Shown: positions 1 to 11,323, numbered from the stretch's first letter. The stretch is DNA of 64,000 bases from Lagopus muta (GCF_023343835.1 NC_064471.1:451501-515500), one strand, 5' to 3'. Program-made: numbers and translations. The notes: generated from the sequence alone by a model not told the origin.

Positions 1-468
1 ACACAATTCAAACCACTCCTCCCTTTCTTTGGGGGGAGCACAAAAAATGTGAAGCTAAAGCAACACTTTCTAGGTTTCAATAGAGTAAACAAAATTTCTT
101 GGAGAGGCACACGCGTTTAAGTAACAAAATATCACTTCCTCACTTCCCCAAGAGGCACGTGCACGCAGACACACACACACACACAAAAGGTTCAAGTTTT
201 GCACTTCAGTTACCAAATAACCAGAGAGGTCTTCCCGAGGAGGCACACACGTATTAAACAAAATGCAAGTATTCAAAATACATCCCCGAGAGGTATACAC
301 ATAAAAGGCAAATTTTGAGAATATGGAGCGGTCTTCCTGGAGAAGGACTCACGTCTAAATTTTCAAAACTATCGCTCCTTTCAACTCCAGGAGGTGCACA
401 CAGAAAGAAAAAAAAAGCTTCAAACTATATCTGGAAGGACAACACTCTCACCGCGGGTATCCTGCCAT
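1..468 (-). repeat. Inverted fragment of an ENS-1/Soprano-like leader (EN family)
   Basis: Read on the minus strand, this stretch matches the leader between the 5' LTR and gag of EN2 (about 34620-35060). It shares the same series of motifs resembling GTGTGTGCCTCYYxGG and the GGATACCCGCGGTGAG segment. No protein is expected: in EN2 it is untranslated leader. It lies opposite in orientation to the EN1 fragment at 13600, so it is not simply the 5' half of EN1. Bases 469-504 after it match nothing else I recognise in the window. Confidence 0.75.
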
Positions 469-504
469 GACTACGCCATTAAATAGGAGATTTACGCCAT
501 TTGC

Positions 505-938
505 AGGAGAGCAAACCAGAGAACAAGCCATGGCATGCCCGAGGAATTGCCTGACATTGGGAAGGCCTGACATCATCCCCTAGTGCTCTTTGTTTAACGA
601 TGATGACTTCAAAGAAAATCACCATATCAGTAGGACAAGGAGAGCACCGAGACATCTTGGAAACAACAGGATGACTGCTGACTGGCACCAGATAACAAAT
701 AAATTAACAAGTAAATAGCAAATGTAAACCTTCTGATAAGATTGTGAACCTGGAGTACCCAGCCATTGGGGAAACAGGGGAGGGGGGAGGCAAGGGGGAG
801 AAAACAGGGTATAAAGGCTGTCATGTTGTGTCCATAGGCGCGCTCCGACTTGTGGGATGCCCGCCATTGCAATCGCGAATAAATTCTGCTTTTATCAGAG
901 ATACCGTCCTGACAAAATTACTTGGGTTATTTCCAACA
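505..938 (+). repeat. GP1 5' LTR, truncated at its U3 end
   Basis: The sequence is almost identical to 13163-13598, the end part of the GP1 3' LTR. A TATA box (TATAAA, 810-815) and a polyadenylation signal (AATAAA, 878-883) lie in the expected order, and the LTR ends in CA at 938, three bases before the primer site. The first ~208 bases of the family LTR are missing. Confidence 0.85.
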
Positions 939-941
939 ATT

Positions 942-959
942 TGGGGGCTCGTCCGGGAT
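942..959 (+). other. GP1 primer-binding site, tRNA-Pro
   Basis: TGGGGGCTCGTCCGGGAT is the classic complement of the tRNA-Pro 3' end used by many gammaretroviruses. It sits three bases after the LTR terminal CA, exactly where a primer site belongs. Confidence 0.9.
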
Positions 960-3700
960 TATTGTCGCCTCTTTGAGAGTTTCCCTACTGCCCTGCACAG
1001 GATAGGTGCACCCCGCTGATTTCAGCGGTCCTGTCTGGGTGGTGAGGTGACTCCTTGTTATGGCCGATAAAAAACCGAGGCTGTTACAAAAAGGACGGGC
1101 TCTGTGAAAGCCAAGGGGCAGGTAGGTACGGGTGTTGGCCATTGCGACCCGGTAACTTCGTGCACGGACCAAGGTAAGGGGATTTAACTCTTTCCTTGGG
1201 GGTCGGTTGAGACTCTTGAGTGTGTGTGACTGAGACGCGCTGTCAGTGTGAAGCAAGTGCTGAGTCCCGACCTGCGGTTCCGCTGTCCCACGAGGGGCAC
1301 GGCCAGCGACGGACGAAGCGGCTGTGTTGGTGAAAGGAAGAGTCTCGGGAGGGAACTGTTGGTGTGCGGTACCCTGTGCACTTGACGAAGTGCCAGCAGT
1401 ACACCCCTATTAATCCGAGATAGAAGTATAGTACTCCTGAGGGATTGGGCCCAAAATCCGAGAATCAGAGTGTGGTAACCTGTGAGCTGGGGAGTTCACA
1501 GTAGCATTCTGGAGGGATGGGTAATAGGAGTTCCTGAGAGCAGGGGAAAAAGGTCCCCGGAATGGTGCCTAGAGAGAGCCAGCCCCTTGGGAGAAGTGTT
1601 TCAAAATTGGAAAATAATCCCAAAACTAGGAAAAGAACAGGAAAAAAAAATGTTTAAATACTGTATACAGTAGAGAGCCACTACAGGGAAAATCATTATT
1701 TTGACCAAAATAGAAGTCTGAAGAAAATTGGGCCTATCAAACTTTGTATTTATATGTAAACAGTAAGACTCCTTTTCTGAAACAGAATTGGCTTAATGAG
1801 TGCAAGAAGTAAAGAAATGTTCCTCGTGAGGAGTTCAAGTTCAAAGGAAATGGGAAAGAGAAGCAGAAAGATCATAAATGGGATCCCTTAGATAACTTCC
1901 CCCCCTTTAATTTCTAAAGCAGTGCAATTTCTAAAGCGGCGGTGACCTCTCCAGAGGAGGAAAGTGGGTGCTGCTGATCTGTGCAGGGTCCTGTAGAGAG
2001 GATGCACTCTCAATTACTGAGGGAGTTGGAGTAATGTGAATGGGACCTGGAGAGTTTTCCTTTCTCTAATACTAACCTTACTAATACTTCACTTTGTCTC
2101 TTAAGGCAGTCTTAGGTAAAAGGGAAATAGGGTATGGTAATGCCTGCTGTTTTTACTAGAAGAGAAGTTAGGAGTTGCAAGAAGAATTCCTTAACTGAGG
2201 ATCCTATAAGTGTAGCAGAACAATTAGATCAATTTCTAGGGCCTAATTTGTACTCATGGATGGAAATGATGTTTATCATTGATATGTTGATTATTGGAGA
2301 AGGAGGTTGGCAGCTATGCAAGTGTGGGAAATGAATACAGAGGGAAGGTTGAGCTCTGGAGGAAGGCAGAGAGAGAAGGATCCTGAGGATAAATTGTACT
2401 GATTATTGTCACTGTCTGTGTGATTGTTAAATGTTTATGTCCTGAAAGTGTTGTGTTATGTTATGTCGTGTACGAGGCTGTTATGGAACAAGGGGTGTCT
2501 AAAGTGATATGAGAAGACCCCCTGGGTTGTATTTTGGCTCACTGGAGAAACATTGTTGGTGAGCCAGGGGGAATATTGAATAAGAAACCAGGAACGTGAA
2601 TGGAGTAATGGGACCAGTTGTATAATTGAGTATCCTAATCATGAGACCAAGTGCTGGGTGTTTGTGGAAGTTGAGGAATTGTGTTGTTTGATTTGTGGAT
2701 TTTGAAGGCACTAGGAGAAACTGTCTTAATGGTATGTGGAAATGCAATTGTTAATGGTATGTGGAAATTATGTGGAAATGCAGTAGTTAATGGTATGTGG
2801 AAATGCAATTTTTAATGGTATGTGGAAATTATGTGGAAATGCAGTTGTTAATGGTATGTGGAAATTATGTGGAAATGCAGCTTTTAATGGTATGTGGAAA
2901 TGCAGTTTTAATGGTATATGGAAATGCAGAAATGCAATTTTAATGGCATGTGGAAATTATGTGGAAATGCTGTTTTTAATGGTATGTGGAAATGCAATTT
3001 TTAATGGTATGTGGAAATTGTGTGGCAGTGCAATTTTAATGGTATGTAGAAATGCACTTGTTAACGGTATATGGAAATTATGTGGAAATGCAGTTTTTAA
3101 TGGTATGCGGAATTGCAATTGTTAATGGTATGTGGAATTGCAGTTGAGGGTACAAATAGTGGAATTGTGGAAAAACAAACAAACAAAAAAAAAATGGCAA
3201 AAAGGTTAAGGAAAACAGTGAGTTTGGGATATTAGAGTTGGGCCGGCACGAGAACACATCCCCGCACACCCCCCACTGCGGCTTGTAAGAACAACTTGGA
3301 GTGGGAGAAAGAGCTGGGGGCTGGAGCCTCCCGCTGTGATGTGAAGGGTGCAGTGCTTGTGAATGGGGATGGGACGGGACATTGGAAGTGAGAATAGCCC
3401 GTCATCTGCAGAGCTGGGGAAACCCGGTAACCAGTGTGAGCACTGGAAGCCTGGGGAGAGAAGGGGGTGAAATTGAAATACAATGTTAGTAATGGCTGTG
3501 ATGATGAGAGTTTGGAAAGTGAAAAGAGTTTGGGAAAAACAAACTGAGGAAGGCAAAGTTGAGCAAGGTTAACAGGGATGTCCTTACCTAGAAGAAGAGG
3601 TAAGGGGAGCCTGGAAGGGCTCAGGGAGAGTTCCACCCTGCCAGGACTGAAAGCAGCAGGGGAAGCAGGCTGAAGAGGTTTATTTTCTGGTACCTCTGGG
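960..3700 (+). pseudogene. GP1 leader and degraded gag
   Basis: Leader sequence runs to about 1480. Short open stretches then resemble gammaretroviral Gag. Around 1482-1673 a matrix-like piece contains SPEWCLERASPLGEVFQNWK. Around 2134-2334 a capsid-like piece contains AEQLDQFLGPNLYSW. No frame stays open through the region, and no zinc knuckle can be read. The middle is disrupted by an expanded tandem repeat (2731-3147). I can name the gene only from position and short motifs. Confidence 0.55.
2731..3147 (+). repeat. 25/36-bp minisatellite inside GP1 gag
   Basis: About 14 imperfect units each begin with AATGGTATGTGGAAAT. Short units are about 25 bases (ending GCAATTTTT or similar). Long units are about 36 bases and carry an extra 11-base ATTATGTGGAA step. 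The related GR1 element has no comparable array at the matching place (around 52750-52800), so the expansion looks specific to this copy. Confidence 0.9.
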
Positions 3701-3759
3701 TGCGTCTTACTATTACCCGTAGATGATTTTTGTAATAGTTGTAGCAGCTACTGGCAAGA

Positions 3760-5440
3760 GAAGTTTACTTTTTTTTTGGACCAATTAAATACAGGCTAGG
3801 AGAACAAGTAGGAATATATAAATTCTTGTACATGCCAGGTTCTCCAAAACGATTATTTGGGCATGACATGTTAGAATAGTTGAATGTAGAGATTAAATTC
3901 AGTAGAGACGATTGGAACTACTTGTCAAGCAAGAGCAATGGACTGAAAATTTTAAGTCTGGCTTTAACACAAACTGGGAAAAGCAATGTTGTACTCCCAG
4001 AAGTTACGTAAATCCTACATTGGGTATACACAGGATTGCAGGCATCAGGGATGCCTGGCAGAGCCAAAAATGCAGCCCAATGAAAGTTAAGTTAAAGATG
4101 GGAGCCAGCCCAACCAGGGTAAAGCAATGCCCTTTGAGGATACAAGATTGTAGGAGGATAAAAGAAATAAAAATAACTTTTTGGATTTTGGATTACTAAT
4201 TGGATAGAAATAAAAATAACTTTTTGGATTTTGGATTACTAATTGGATAGAAATCCAAATACAACACCCAATCTTGCAAATGAAAAATTGGATGGCAAGA
4301 GCTATAGTTTGGTACAAGATTTGAGGGCAATTAATAGAAAAGCTGAATATATACAACTCATGGTGTATATCTTTATTAACCAAGCTAAGGAATAAGCAGG
4401 TGGGGTTTGCCATTCTGGACTTGAAGTACACCTTTTTCTGCCTGGTTTTGCCAAAGAAAGTCTAAAATTATTTGCCTTTGAATAGGAAAACTCAAATATG
4501 GAGAGAAGAAAAAAATAATAATTAAAAGTAATGATAATAATTCAGTTAACCTGCACAGTGTTACCCAGGGTTGTGAGAACAGCCCAGTGATTTTTGAGAA
4601 CTGGTCAACTCGTGAGCCTGAGATTTGGGTTCACCATCTCACAGTGGAAATTTACTGCAGTACGTGGATGCTACAGTAACAAAGGACTGTGTACAATGGA
4701 CTGTGAGCTTGCTGAATTTCTTGATTTAAATGGCTATCAAGTTTCTCAACAGAAAGCACAACTGATCAAAGAGAAGGAAGCAACTTGCTGAACACCCAGA
4801 ACACCAACGCAGAGCTGCCTCCAAGCCAGCAGTGTGCGACTGCATGGAAACTGTCTGTGCCAGTTGGTCAGAGCTACAGGAGGAACCGTTGGACGATGCT
4901 GAGGAGTCCTGGATTCATCGACGGAAGCAGTTTTGTGAAGACAAGGAAACCGTAAGGCAGGACATGCAGTAACTGCTACTGACAGGATAACTGAAGCAAA
5001 ACCATGACCTGTGGGGACTTCCACTCAGAAGGCTGAAATAACTGCCTTCACAAGAACCTTAAATATATATGGACGGATGCTAAATATGCTTTTGGGGTGG
5101 TACCCACTCGTGGTACCATCTGGAAAGAGCAAGGATTGTTTACACACAAGGAAAACAAATTCAGCATGATGTAAATCTACCAAAGAACATCATGGCTGTT
5201 ATACATTGTAAAGGACATCAGAAGAGTGACACTGTACAGGAAACTGGGAATATGATGATGGATCAGGTGGCAAAACAGGCAGCTGAAGGAAAAGAAATTG
5301 GTGAACAGCTTTAATTCCAGACGGTAAACTTGAAATACCTGAACCTTAGTCAGAACCTATAAGGTACTCTAGAAAGGATAGGAATCTAATTAATGAAGGG
5401 AAGAGAGCAAGCTGACAGATGGGTGCATACCCAGATGGAC
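3760..5440 (+). pseudogene. GP1 degraded protease end, reverse transcriptase and RNase H
   Basis: Scraps of gammaretroviral Pol can be read in changing frames: a protease/RT junction near 3780-3900, an RT connection segment near 4700-4790 (LAEFLDLNGYQVSQQKAQ), and an RNase H stretch near 4960-5340 with ACHGHEKQ-like spacing lost to stops. The equivalent region of GR1 (50280-51500, minus) matches at base level. There are numerous in-frame stops, so no enzyme activity is expected. Confidence 0.6.
4164..4249 (+). repeat. Perfect 43-bp tandem duplication
   Basis: A 43-base unit starting GAAATAAAAATAACTTTT is present twice back to back (4164-4206 and 4207-4249) with no visible difference. It lies inside the decayed RT of GP1 and looks recent. 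Confidence 0.9.
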
Positions 5441-5479
5441 ACACTGTTGTGCCCGTTAGTATTTTATAGAATTTGGTTC

Positions 5480-6269
5480 TAAGGGAACACAATAAAACAT
5501 GGGGGGTTCAGACACCAGAAAGTAACTGTACAATCCTAGTACCAGGAACAGGGTACAAGTGGGGCTTGTTGGAAAGGGAACCTTCCAGGACAACAATTGC
5601 AAATTGATTTTTTTTTGAACTGCCAGGAAAAATGAGAGTTTTGATATATGCTAGTTCTAACCAATACCCTTTCAGGGTGACCAGAAGCATTCCCTTGCAG
5701 GACCAATAGAGCCAAGGAAGTAACCAAGGTAATTTTGCAGGGGATTATTCCAATGTTTGGGTGTCATGCAACAATACCCTTCAACCAGGGAATTCATTTT
5801 ATTGCAGAGATTGTCCAACAGGTCAGCAGGCATTGGGAATAAATTGGCAATTGCACATAGTACACAGACCACAGGCGAGTGGTCAGGGGGAAAAGATGAA
5901 CTGTCTAATTAAATCACAGGTTATAAAACTGGGACAGGAAGCTGGACTATCCTGACCACAGTTGTTGCCTTTGGCTCTCCTTAGTACCAGAACAAAACCG
6001 AGAGCCAAAGAGGGGTTAAGTCCTTTCAAAATACTGTACAGAAGGCCTTATGTTGTACAAAATAGGATTTCTACCCAAGTAGGGCGCGAAATACTAACTG
6101 AGCATGTGATAAGTCTGCAGGAATGGCTTTGAGGAGAGGAGAAACTGGTTCTAGAAAATAGAGCCCAAGGCCTTGATATGGCTCGATAATATGTATGTAA
6201 CAAATCTCTTTTAAGATTCGCCCCTGGAACCAAGCTGGGTAGGTCTGTTCCAGGCGCTGCTAATATTCC
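5480..6269 (+). pseudogene. GP1 integrase remnant (interrupted by LA1)
   Basis: Base-level match to the GP2 integrase at 30375-31082. The catalytic-core region with (F)NQGIHF-type sequence near 5775, and the SGQGEKMN region that holds the catalytic Glu, are recognisable, but frameshifts and stops interrupt it. As in GP2, the position of the second catalytic Asp reads Asn. The C-terminal part continues after LA1 at 12012-12107, where it ends with a KKVPPTQ-like stretch. It sits between RNase H and env, as in all gammaretroviruses. Confidence 0.65.
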
Positions 6270-6627
6270 TGTATAGGAACTGCTGAGTCACGGCCTGAAC
6301 CTCTGATTAATCACCTGAGGCGAGCCATGAGTCAGCCAGAGGAGCACAGGTGAAGGCAATTCACATGTGCTGCTGGAAGGGGGGGAGCCAGGCTCCACCC
6401 CTCCTAGACCTATTTAAGAGCTGGCTACCAGAGGGGAAAGATCTCTTCTGGAGATTGTCTTTTTTGGTGTCTTTTGGTGAGCTCAACCAAAGGATAAGCT
6501 CTTCCACTTATTCTCTTTTGTGCTGGTTGTTTACTTTGATTAATTTTCTTGATTGTATTGTGATTATAACATCATGATATCTATTGTTTATGTAATTATA
6601 TTGTGATTATAACATCTCGATTATACA
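6270..6627 (+). repeat. LA1 5' LTR
   Basis: Begins TGTATAGG and ends ATACA just before the primer site. U3 carries two TGAGTCA (AP-1-type) sites at 6284-6290 and 6328-6334, and an inverted repeat built around E-boxes (CACAGGTG ... CACATGTG). TATTTAAG near 6409 may be the TATA element. Confidence 0.9.
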
Positions 6628-6629
6628 CT

Positions 6630-6647
6630 TGGCGAGCCAGGCAGGCT
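6630..6647 (+). other. LA1 primer-binding site, tRNA-Arg-like
   Basis: TGGCGAGCCAGGCAGG follows the LTR by two bases and matches the complement of the tRNA-Arg(ACG) 3' end except at about two positions (from memory of vertebrate tRNA-Arg). The minus-strand copy LA2 has the same site with one change at 22089-22106. Confidence 0.65.
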
Positions 6648-6668
6648 GAGTGTACTAAAATTAACATC

Positions 6669-6955
6669 ATGTCTTTTCTTTGGAATTTCTATAAATGGGT
6701 CAAGGAAAAAAGCTGGAGCACAAACTTGGCGTTTTAACAGGGAAGAAGCCAATTCTACATCTTCCTGTAGGCCAAGTTCGTAACATTTTAATAAATGATG
6801 ACCAGACTCCTAAATCAACGGACTTTGTTGAACAGGAGAACAAGAAATCCAAATCAGACCTTGAATGTCCAATTCTGACTGATCCACTGCGCGTCCATCC
6901 TGTCAAAACCCAGAAAACAAAATGTACAGGACAGACCGGCAGGGGTGCCGCCTGA
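6669..6955 (+). pseudogene. LA1 gag N-terminal part, internally deleted
   Basis: Starts MSFLWNFYKWVKE, like the first residues of LA2 gag (22067 down). It then jumps to the segment ending LTGKKPILHLPVGQ, so about 200 bases present in LA2 are missing. A frame change follows, and the reading frame from 6695 ends at 6955, overlapping the main gag frame that starts at 6945. Role by analogy: matrix region of Gag. Confidence 0.6.
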
Positions 6956-7940
6956 TCAGTGGCCCCCTGCCCAGACTAATGTACACTTAACGGCTCGGCC
7001 ATACACGGCAACAGAATTGATGGACCTAGTAAAGCGATTTCGGCTGAAGCCTAGAGAAAGTGTGCCTGCTTGGTTATTGAGACTATGGGATTCTGGGGCA
7101 GAAAGTGTCTTGGTGAATGGCCCAGAAATAGCTAAGTTGGCCACCATGACCGTCCATCCTGCTCTCAGACAGAGGTTATACGTAGGTAATCAATATCGTG
7201 ATGAAAACCATTCCATACTAGAATGGTTAATGGCGGCCTGCCGTATGGTATGGCCGAATAAATCAGACATACCTTTACATACAGGCATGTGGTCCTCCAT
7301 GGAGGACCTTCAAAACTATATCCGCGAACTGGGTGTAAGAGAGTCTATCTATGAAGATACATTTGATGGCCCTGATATGGTTAAATTTTCAGCAGGGATG
7401 AGAGATTTAATTTTACTGCAAGCTCCTTCCCATCTGTACGGCACCCTAGTCTCCATATTAAATCCCCTTGTAGCATCAGAAGCCGTAGTCCAGCAGGCTG
7501 CCCAGTTAGTTGCCGACTTGGGAGAAACAGAACGCCTGCGGACTAGGCGCAATATTCGGTTTTTGGAGGAAGCAGAGGTCCTGCCGGTAAATAAAGCCAA
7601 AATGCCGGCTACTCGAGCTCCTCCATTGGGACCCATAAGGGTATCCCGAAAACAAATGTTTAATGATTTAATTCGGGCTGGGGTCCAATTTGCTAAGATT
7701 GACCGCCAGCCCATCCATGTCCTTCTCCAGCTCTGGAGACAACTAAAGGACAATCAAAAATTCCAGAGCTACCCTAAGAAATCAAGGGTAAGAGCTATAG
7801 AGAGGGTTCCAACAACAACATGGAACCTAGAAGATTTTATTATTCCAAATAGGAAAAAGAAGCCACCTCAGGTGTCTCGGGCCACAATGCCTGAGCCATC
7901 GGAAGCAAAAGAATTGGCCCTAGCACAATTCATGGCGTGA
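6945..7940 (+). CDS. LA1 Gag, main capsid-containing part
   Basis: 331 residues, open. It would be the structural polyprotein segment that assembles the particle core. The N-terminal third has a motif LMDLVKRFRLKPRESVPAWL followed by LWDSGAE, which is also seen in a recognisable variant in LK1 Gag (VSWLVRCWDSGAHSL), so the two families share ancestry. A helical stretch with DMVKFSAGMRDL suggests the capsid C-terminal domain. No zinc knuckle is present, as in ERV-L-type Gag. The ATG is inside the frame rather than the true start, because upstream gag is in another frame. It ends four bases into the protease frame, which lies in the -1 frame. Confidence 0.75.
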   Translation: MPPDQWPPAQTNVHLTARPYTATELMDLVKRFRLKPRESVPAWLLRLWDSGAESVLVNGPEIAKLATMTVHPALRQRLYVGNQYRDENHSILEWLMAACRMVWPNKSDIPLHTGMWSSMEDLQNYIRELGVRESIYEDTFDGPDMVKFSAGMRDLILLQAPSHLYGTLVSILNPLVASEAVVQQAAQLVADLGETERLRTRRNIRFLEEAEVLPVNKAKMPATRAPPLGPIRVSRKQMFNDLIRAGVQFAKIDRQPIHVLLQLWRQLKDNQKFQSYPKKSRVRAIERVPTTTWNLEDFIIPNRKKKPPQVSRATMPEPSEAKELALAQFMA

Positions 7941-8293
7941 CAAGGGATGTTAGTCCCTGTAGAGCCTCCAGACGGGACCGGAGGCCCTATGTAGAATTAA
8001 CGATTTATTGGTCCCGAAAAAATATTCAGAGAGTGATGGCATTGGTAGACATGGGAGCAGAAACATCAATTATCTATGGAGATCCGGGAAAATTTGATGG
8101 GGACAGAGTGATGACTGGTGGTTTTGGGGGACAGACTATTCCTGTCACCCAAACATGGTTAAAATTGGGGGTTGGGCGTCTCCCACCCCGGGAGTACAAG
8201 GTGTCTATTGCCCCAGTCCAAGAATACATCCTGGGCATAGACATTCTATGGGGTCTGGCTCTCCAAACAACTGTGGGAGAGTTCAGACTTTGA
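7937..8293 (+). CDS. LA1 retroviral aspartic protease with altered active-site motif
   Basis: 118 residues resembling a retropepsin: an N-terminal strand, an active-site loop at residues 36-40 reading VDMGAE where retroviral proteases have D-T/S-G-A, a flap region (GFGGQTIPV), and the C-terminal ILGIDILWG motif (the usual ILG-R/D block). LA2 also has Met in the second position, while LA3 (minus, near 57950) has the normal DTGA. It lies in the -1 frame relative to gag, and a TGA at 8291-8293 separates it from RT. LA3 has a sense codon there. The Met change would be expected to harm catalysis. Confidence 0.8.
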   Translation: MTRDVSPCRASRRDRRPYVELTIYWSRKNIQRVMALVDMGAETSIIYGDPGKFDGDRVMTGGFGGQTIPVTQTWLKLGVGRLPPREYKVSIAPVQEYILGIDILWGLALQTTVGEFRL

Positions 8294-8317
8294 CAAAGAT
8301 GTATCAGTATCCAGCTG

Positions 8318-10147
8318 GTGCAGGCGATATTAAGAGGCCATGCGAAACGTGAGCCTGTTTGCTTGCCGAAACCGTGCCGGATTACTAATGTTAGTCAGTA
8401 TAGACTCCCGGGTGGGCAAGATGAAATATCAAGAACAGTGCAGGAATTAGAAAAAGTAGGCATTATAAGACCTGCACACAGCCCATATAACTCCCCAATA
8501 TGGCCAGTGCGAAAGTCGGATGGCACATGGAGGATGACAGTAGATTACAGAGAATTAAATAAGGTCACGCCGCCTATTCATGCGGCCGTACCCAATATTG
8601 CCTCCCTAATGGACACATTGAGTAGGGAGATAAGAACCTATCATTGTGTCCTAGATCTAGGAAATGCATTCTTTAGTGTCCCAATTGCTGAGGAATCGTA
8701 AGATCAGTTTGCGTTTACGTGGGGAGGCAGGCAGTGGACCTTTCAGGTCCTGCCACAGGGGTACGTGCATTCACCAACATATTGTCACAATCTAGTGGCG
8801 CGTGACCTGGCTGATTGGACAAAACCTGATGATGTTAACCTGTATCATTATATTGATGATCTCCTGTTGGCATCCGACTCACTGGAGGCAGTAGGACAGG
8901 CAGCAGATTCATTAACCGCCTACTTACAACAGAGGGGATGGGCTATAAATCCCCAAAAGGTGCAAGGTCCAGGCCTGTCCGTAAAATTCCTGGGGGTGGT
9001 TTGGTCAGGAAAGACCAAAGTGCTACCCAGTGCTGTCATAGGTAAGGTTCAGGTGTTCCCAGTCCCTACAACATCAAAGCAGCTGCAAGAGTTTCTAGGT
9101 ATACTGGGTTATTGTTGTTCCTTTATATCTCACCTAGCGCAGCTGCTAAGGCCACTACACAGACTCACAAAAAAGGGGCAGCTATGGGACTGGGGGAAAA
9201 CGGAACAGGATGCTTTCCAACAAGCAAAACTGGCAGTTAAACAAGCTCAGGCCTTGGGTATATTCAATCCTACCCTCCCAGCTGAGTTGGACGTTCATGT
9301 TACTCAAGACTGCTTCGGTTGGGGCCTGTGGCAACGCCAGAGCTCTGTTCGGACCCCCATTGGTTTCTGGTATCAGGTTTGGCACGGAGCAGAAGAAAGA
9401 TACAGTATGATTGAAAAACAGTTATTGGCTGCCTATTCGGCATTACAGGCAGTAGAGCCAATAACTCAAACAGCTGCAGTTATAGTCAAGACCACTCTGC
9501 CAATTCAGGGGTGGGTGAAGGATCTGACCCACCTTCCTAAGACAGGGGTGGCCCAAGCCCAAACAGTGGCACAATGCGTCGCCTGTCTCAGCCAAAGGAG
9601 CAGTCTGTCTTCATCCCCCTTGAAAGAAGAACTCCAGAAGATCCTAGGCCCAGTTACGTATCACAGTGATGCACCAAAAGAAATACTGGTCGCTCCACCA
9701 GAGAAGAGTCCCGTTCAGGAGGGAAAATATCCTATCCCTGAAGATGCCTGGTACACAGATGGGTCCAGCAAGGGCAACCCGAGCAAGTGGAGAGCAATAG
9801 CATACCATCCTTCCACTGAGACAATCTGGTTCGATGAGGGGGATGGTCAGAGCAGCCAATGGGCAGAACTGCGAGCTGTGTGGATGGTTATAACCAAGGA
9901 ACCCGGTGATGGTAGCCTGAACATCTGCACAGATAGTTGGGCTGTGTACCGGGGGCTCACTCTTTGGATTGCACAGTGGGCCACCCAGGAATGGACTATC
10001 CACGCCCGACCGATCTTTGGCAAAGACATGTGGTTAGATATATGGAATACGGTCAAACACAGGACTGTACGTGTCTACCATGTTTCTGGTCATCAGCCCC
10101 TACAGTCACCGGTAAACGATGAAGCCGACACACCAGCCCGAGTTTGA
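8318..10147 (+). pseudogene. LA1 reverse transcriptase and RNase H, one internal stop
   Basis: One frame (same as protease) with a single TAA at 8699-8701. RT: WPVRKSDGTWRMTVDYRELN in the fingers, LPQGYVHSPTYCHN, and the catalytic YHYIDDLLLA near 8848. The connection domain is followed by RNase H with WYTDGSSKGN (first Asp), WAELRAVW (Glu), CTDSWAVYRG (Asp) and the VSGHQPLQ end. Known role: copying viral RNA to DNA and degrading the RNA strand. Apart from the stop the domains look complete. It is followed by integrase. Confidence 0.9.
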
Positions 10148-10801
10148 TGGATTGAGAATTCACCATCTGAGGACATGGCCCACTGGTTACATGAGAAGCT
10201 ACGGCATGCTGGACAAAAGACAATGTGGGCAGTTGCTAAAGCATGGGGACTGCCCATACAACTACCTGATATCGTCCAGGCATGCCAGGATTGCGACGCT
10301 GGCTCCAAGATGAGACTGAGATCGTTGCCTAAAACAACAGCCCATCTTGCTAGGGGACACAATATTCTCCAGCGATGGCAGGTCGATTACATCGGGCCCC
10401 TTCCTCACTCTGAAGAGGCAAGATAGGCCCTGACTTGTGTCGACACTGCAAGTGGGCTACTGCAGGCCTATCCAGTACCGAAAGCAAACCAGGCATATAC
10501 CATCAAGGCACTCACTAAACTGATGTCTGCCTATGGAGCACCTCAAGTCATCGAGAGCGACCAAGGGACTGAGTTTACTGGTGCAATGATACAGCGCCGG
10601 GCAGAAGAAAATAACATCGAATGGCAATTCCACCTACCATATAATCCAACAGGGGCAGGCCTCATTGAGCGTTATAACAGTATTCTTAAGGCTGCCCTGA
10701 AGACAGACTCCCAGTCCCTGCAGGGGTGGACAAAAAGACTGTATGAAACCCTGCGGGACCTGAATGAAAGACCTCGACATGGCAGACCCAGTGCTCTGTG
10801 A
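10148..10801 (+). pseudogene. LA1 integrase, one internal stop
   Basis: N-terminal zinc-binding region WLHEKLRHAGQK with the second pair read as CQDCDAG, so the last Cys of CxxC is lost (LA2 keeps CDAC). Core: WQVDYIGPLP, then TAG at 10424-10426, then ESDQGTEFTG and the catalytic Glu in GLIERYN, 35 residues after the second Asp. It ends at TGA 10799-10801 where LA2 reads through into the C-terminal domain. Function in the family: insertion of viral DNA into host DNA. Confidence 0.85.
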
Positions 10802-11323
10802 ATGTTGCAGACGATATGGGTCACCCTGCTTAGGATCCAAATTACGGGCACTGATCATCAGGTAAGACCCCAGATTGGTAATGAAAATAATCTTCTGCTC
10901 CCTGCCCCTGCAAATTTAGATCCAGGTACCCATAAAATAAAATGGCCCTGGAAGGTGCAGGTAGGACCCAAGTGGTGTGGCCTACTTGCACCTTGGGGGA
11001 GACTATTGGAGGTGGGAGGCTCAGTAGTCACTCCAGTAATAGGTACATGGCCTACTGATATTGTGGTCAATACTCCGATCCTTATTGCTAAAGGGACCCC
11101 CATCGTGTCCCTGTGTCAGATCAGGACACCTCCTTTGGTGCCTGATATCGTTATGCAGCCGCAGATGTCCGGCCAAAAGGTGTGGTACAGGCGGCCAGGA
11201 CGTGCCCCAGTACAAGCGGAAGTGTTGACCCGAGACAAATACAGCCTGTATCTTGCCCTGGAGAGCAGACCTTCCCCTCCTGGTACCTGTGAAACATCTG
11301 TATTACTCCCCGTGAGTCTGTGA
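10802..11323 (+). CDS. LA1 C-terminal Pol domain, possibly dUTPase-derived
   Basis: 173 residues, fused in frame to integrase in LA2. The centre reads KWCGLLAPWGRLLEVGG, then TWPTDIVVN, then ILIAKGTPIVSLCQI. The spacing of the GLLAP..G motif, a strand, and a final KGTPIVSL strand reminds me of the trimeric dUTPase fold that ERV-L elements carry after integrase, but the catalytic Asp/Tyr motif is not convincing. The rest (VWYRRPGRAPVQAEV) resembles an integrase C-terminal SH3-like DNA-binding domain. I am sure it is a conserved part of Pol in this family and unsure of its activity. Confidence 0.5.
   Translation: MLQTIWVTLLRIQITGTDHQVRPQIGNENNLLLPAPANLDPGTHKIKWPWKVQVGPKWCGLLAPWGRLLEVGGSVVTPVIGTWPTDIVVNTPILIAKGTPIVSLCQIRTPPLVPDIVMQPQMSGQKVWYRRPGRAPVQAEVLTRDKYSLYLALESRPSPPGTCETSVLLPVSL

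Noticed and set aside
2790..3125. 111-codon frame of WKLCGNAxxNGM repeats
   Set aside because: Translation of the gag minisatellite; the repeat units are not multiples of three, so the frame is accidental.
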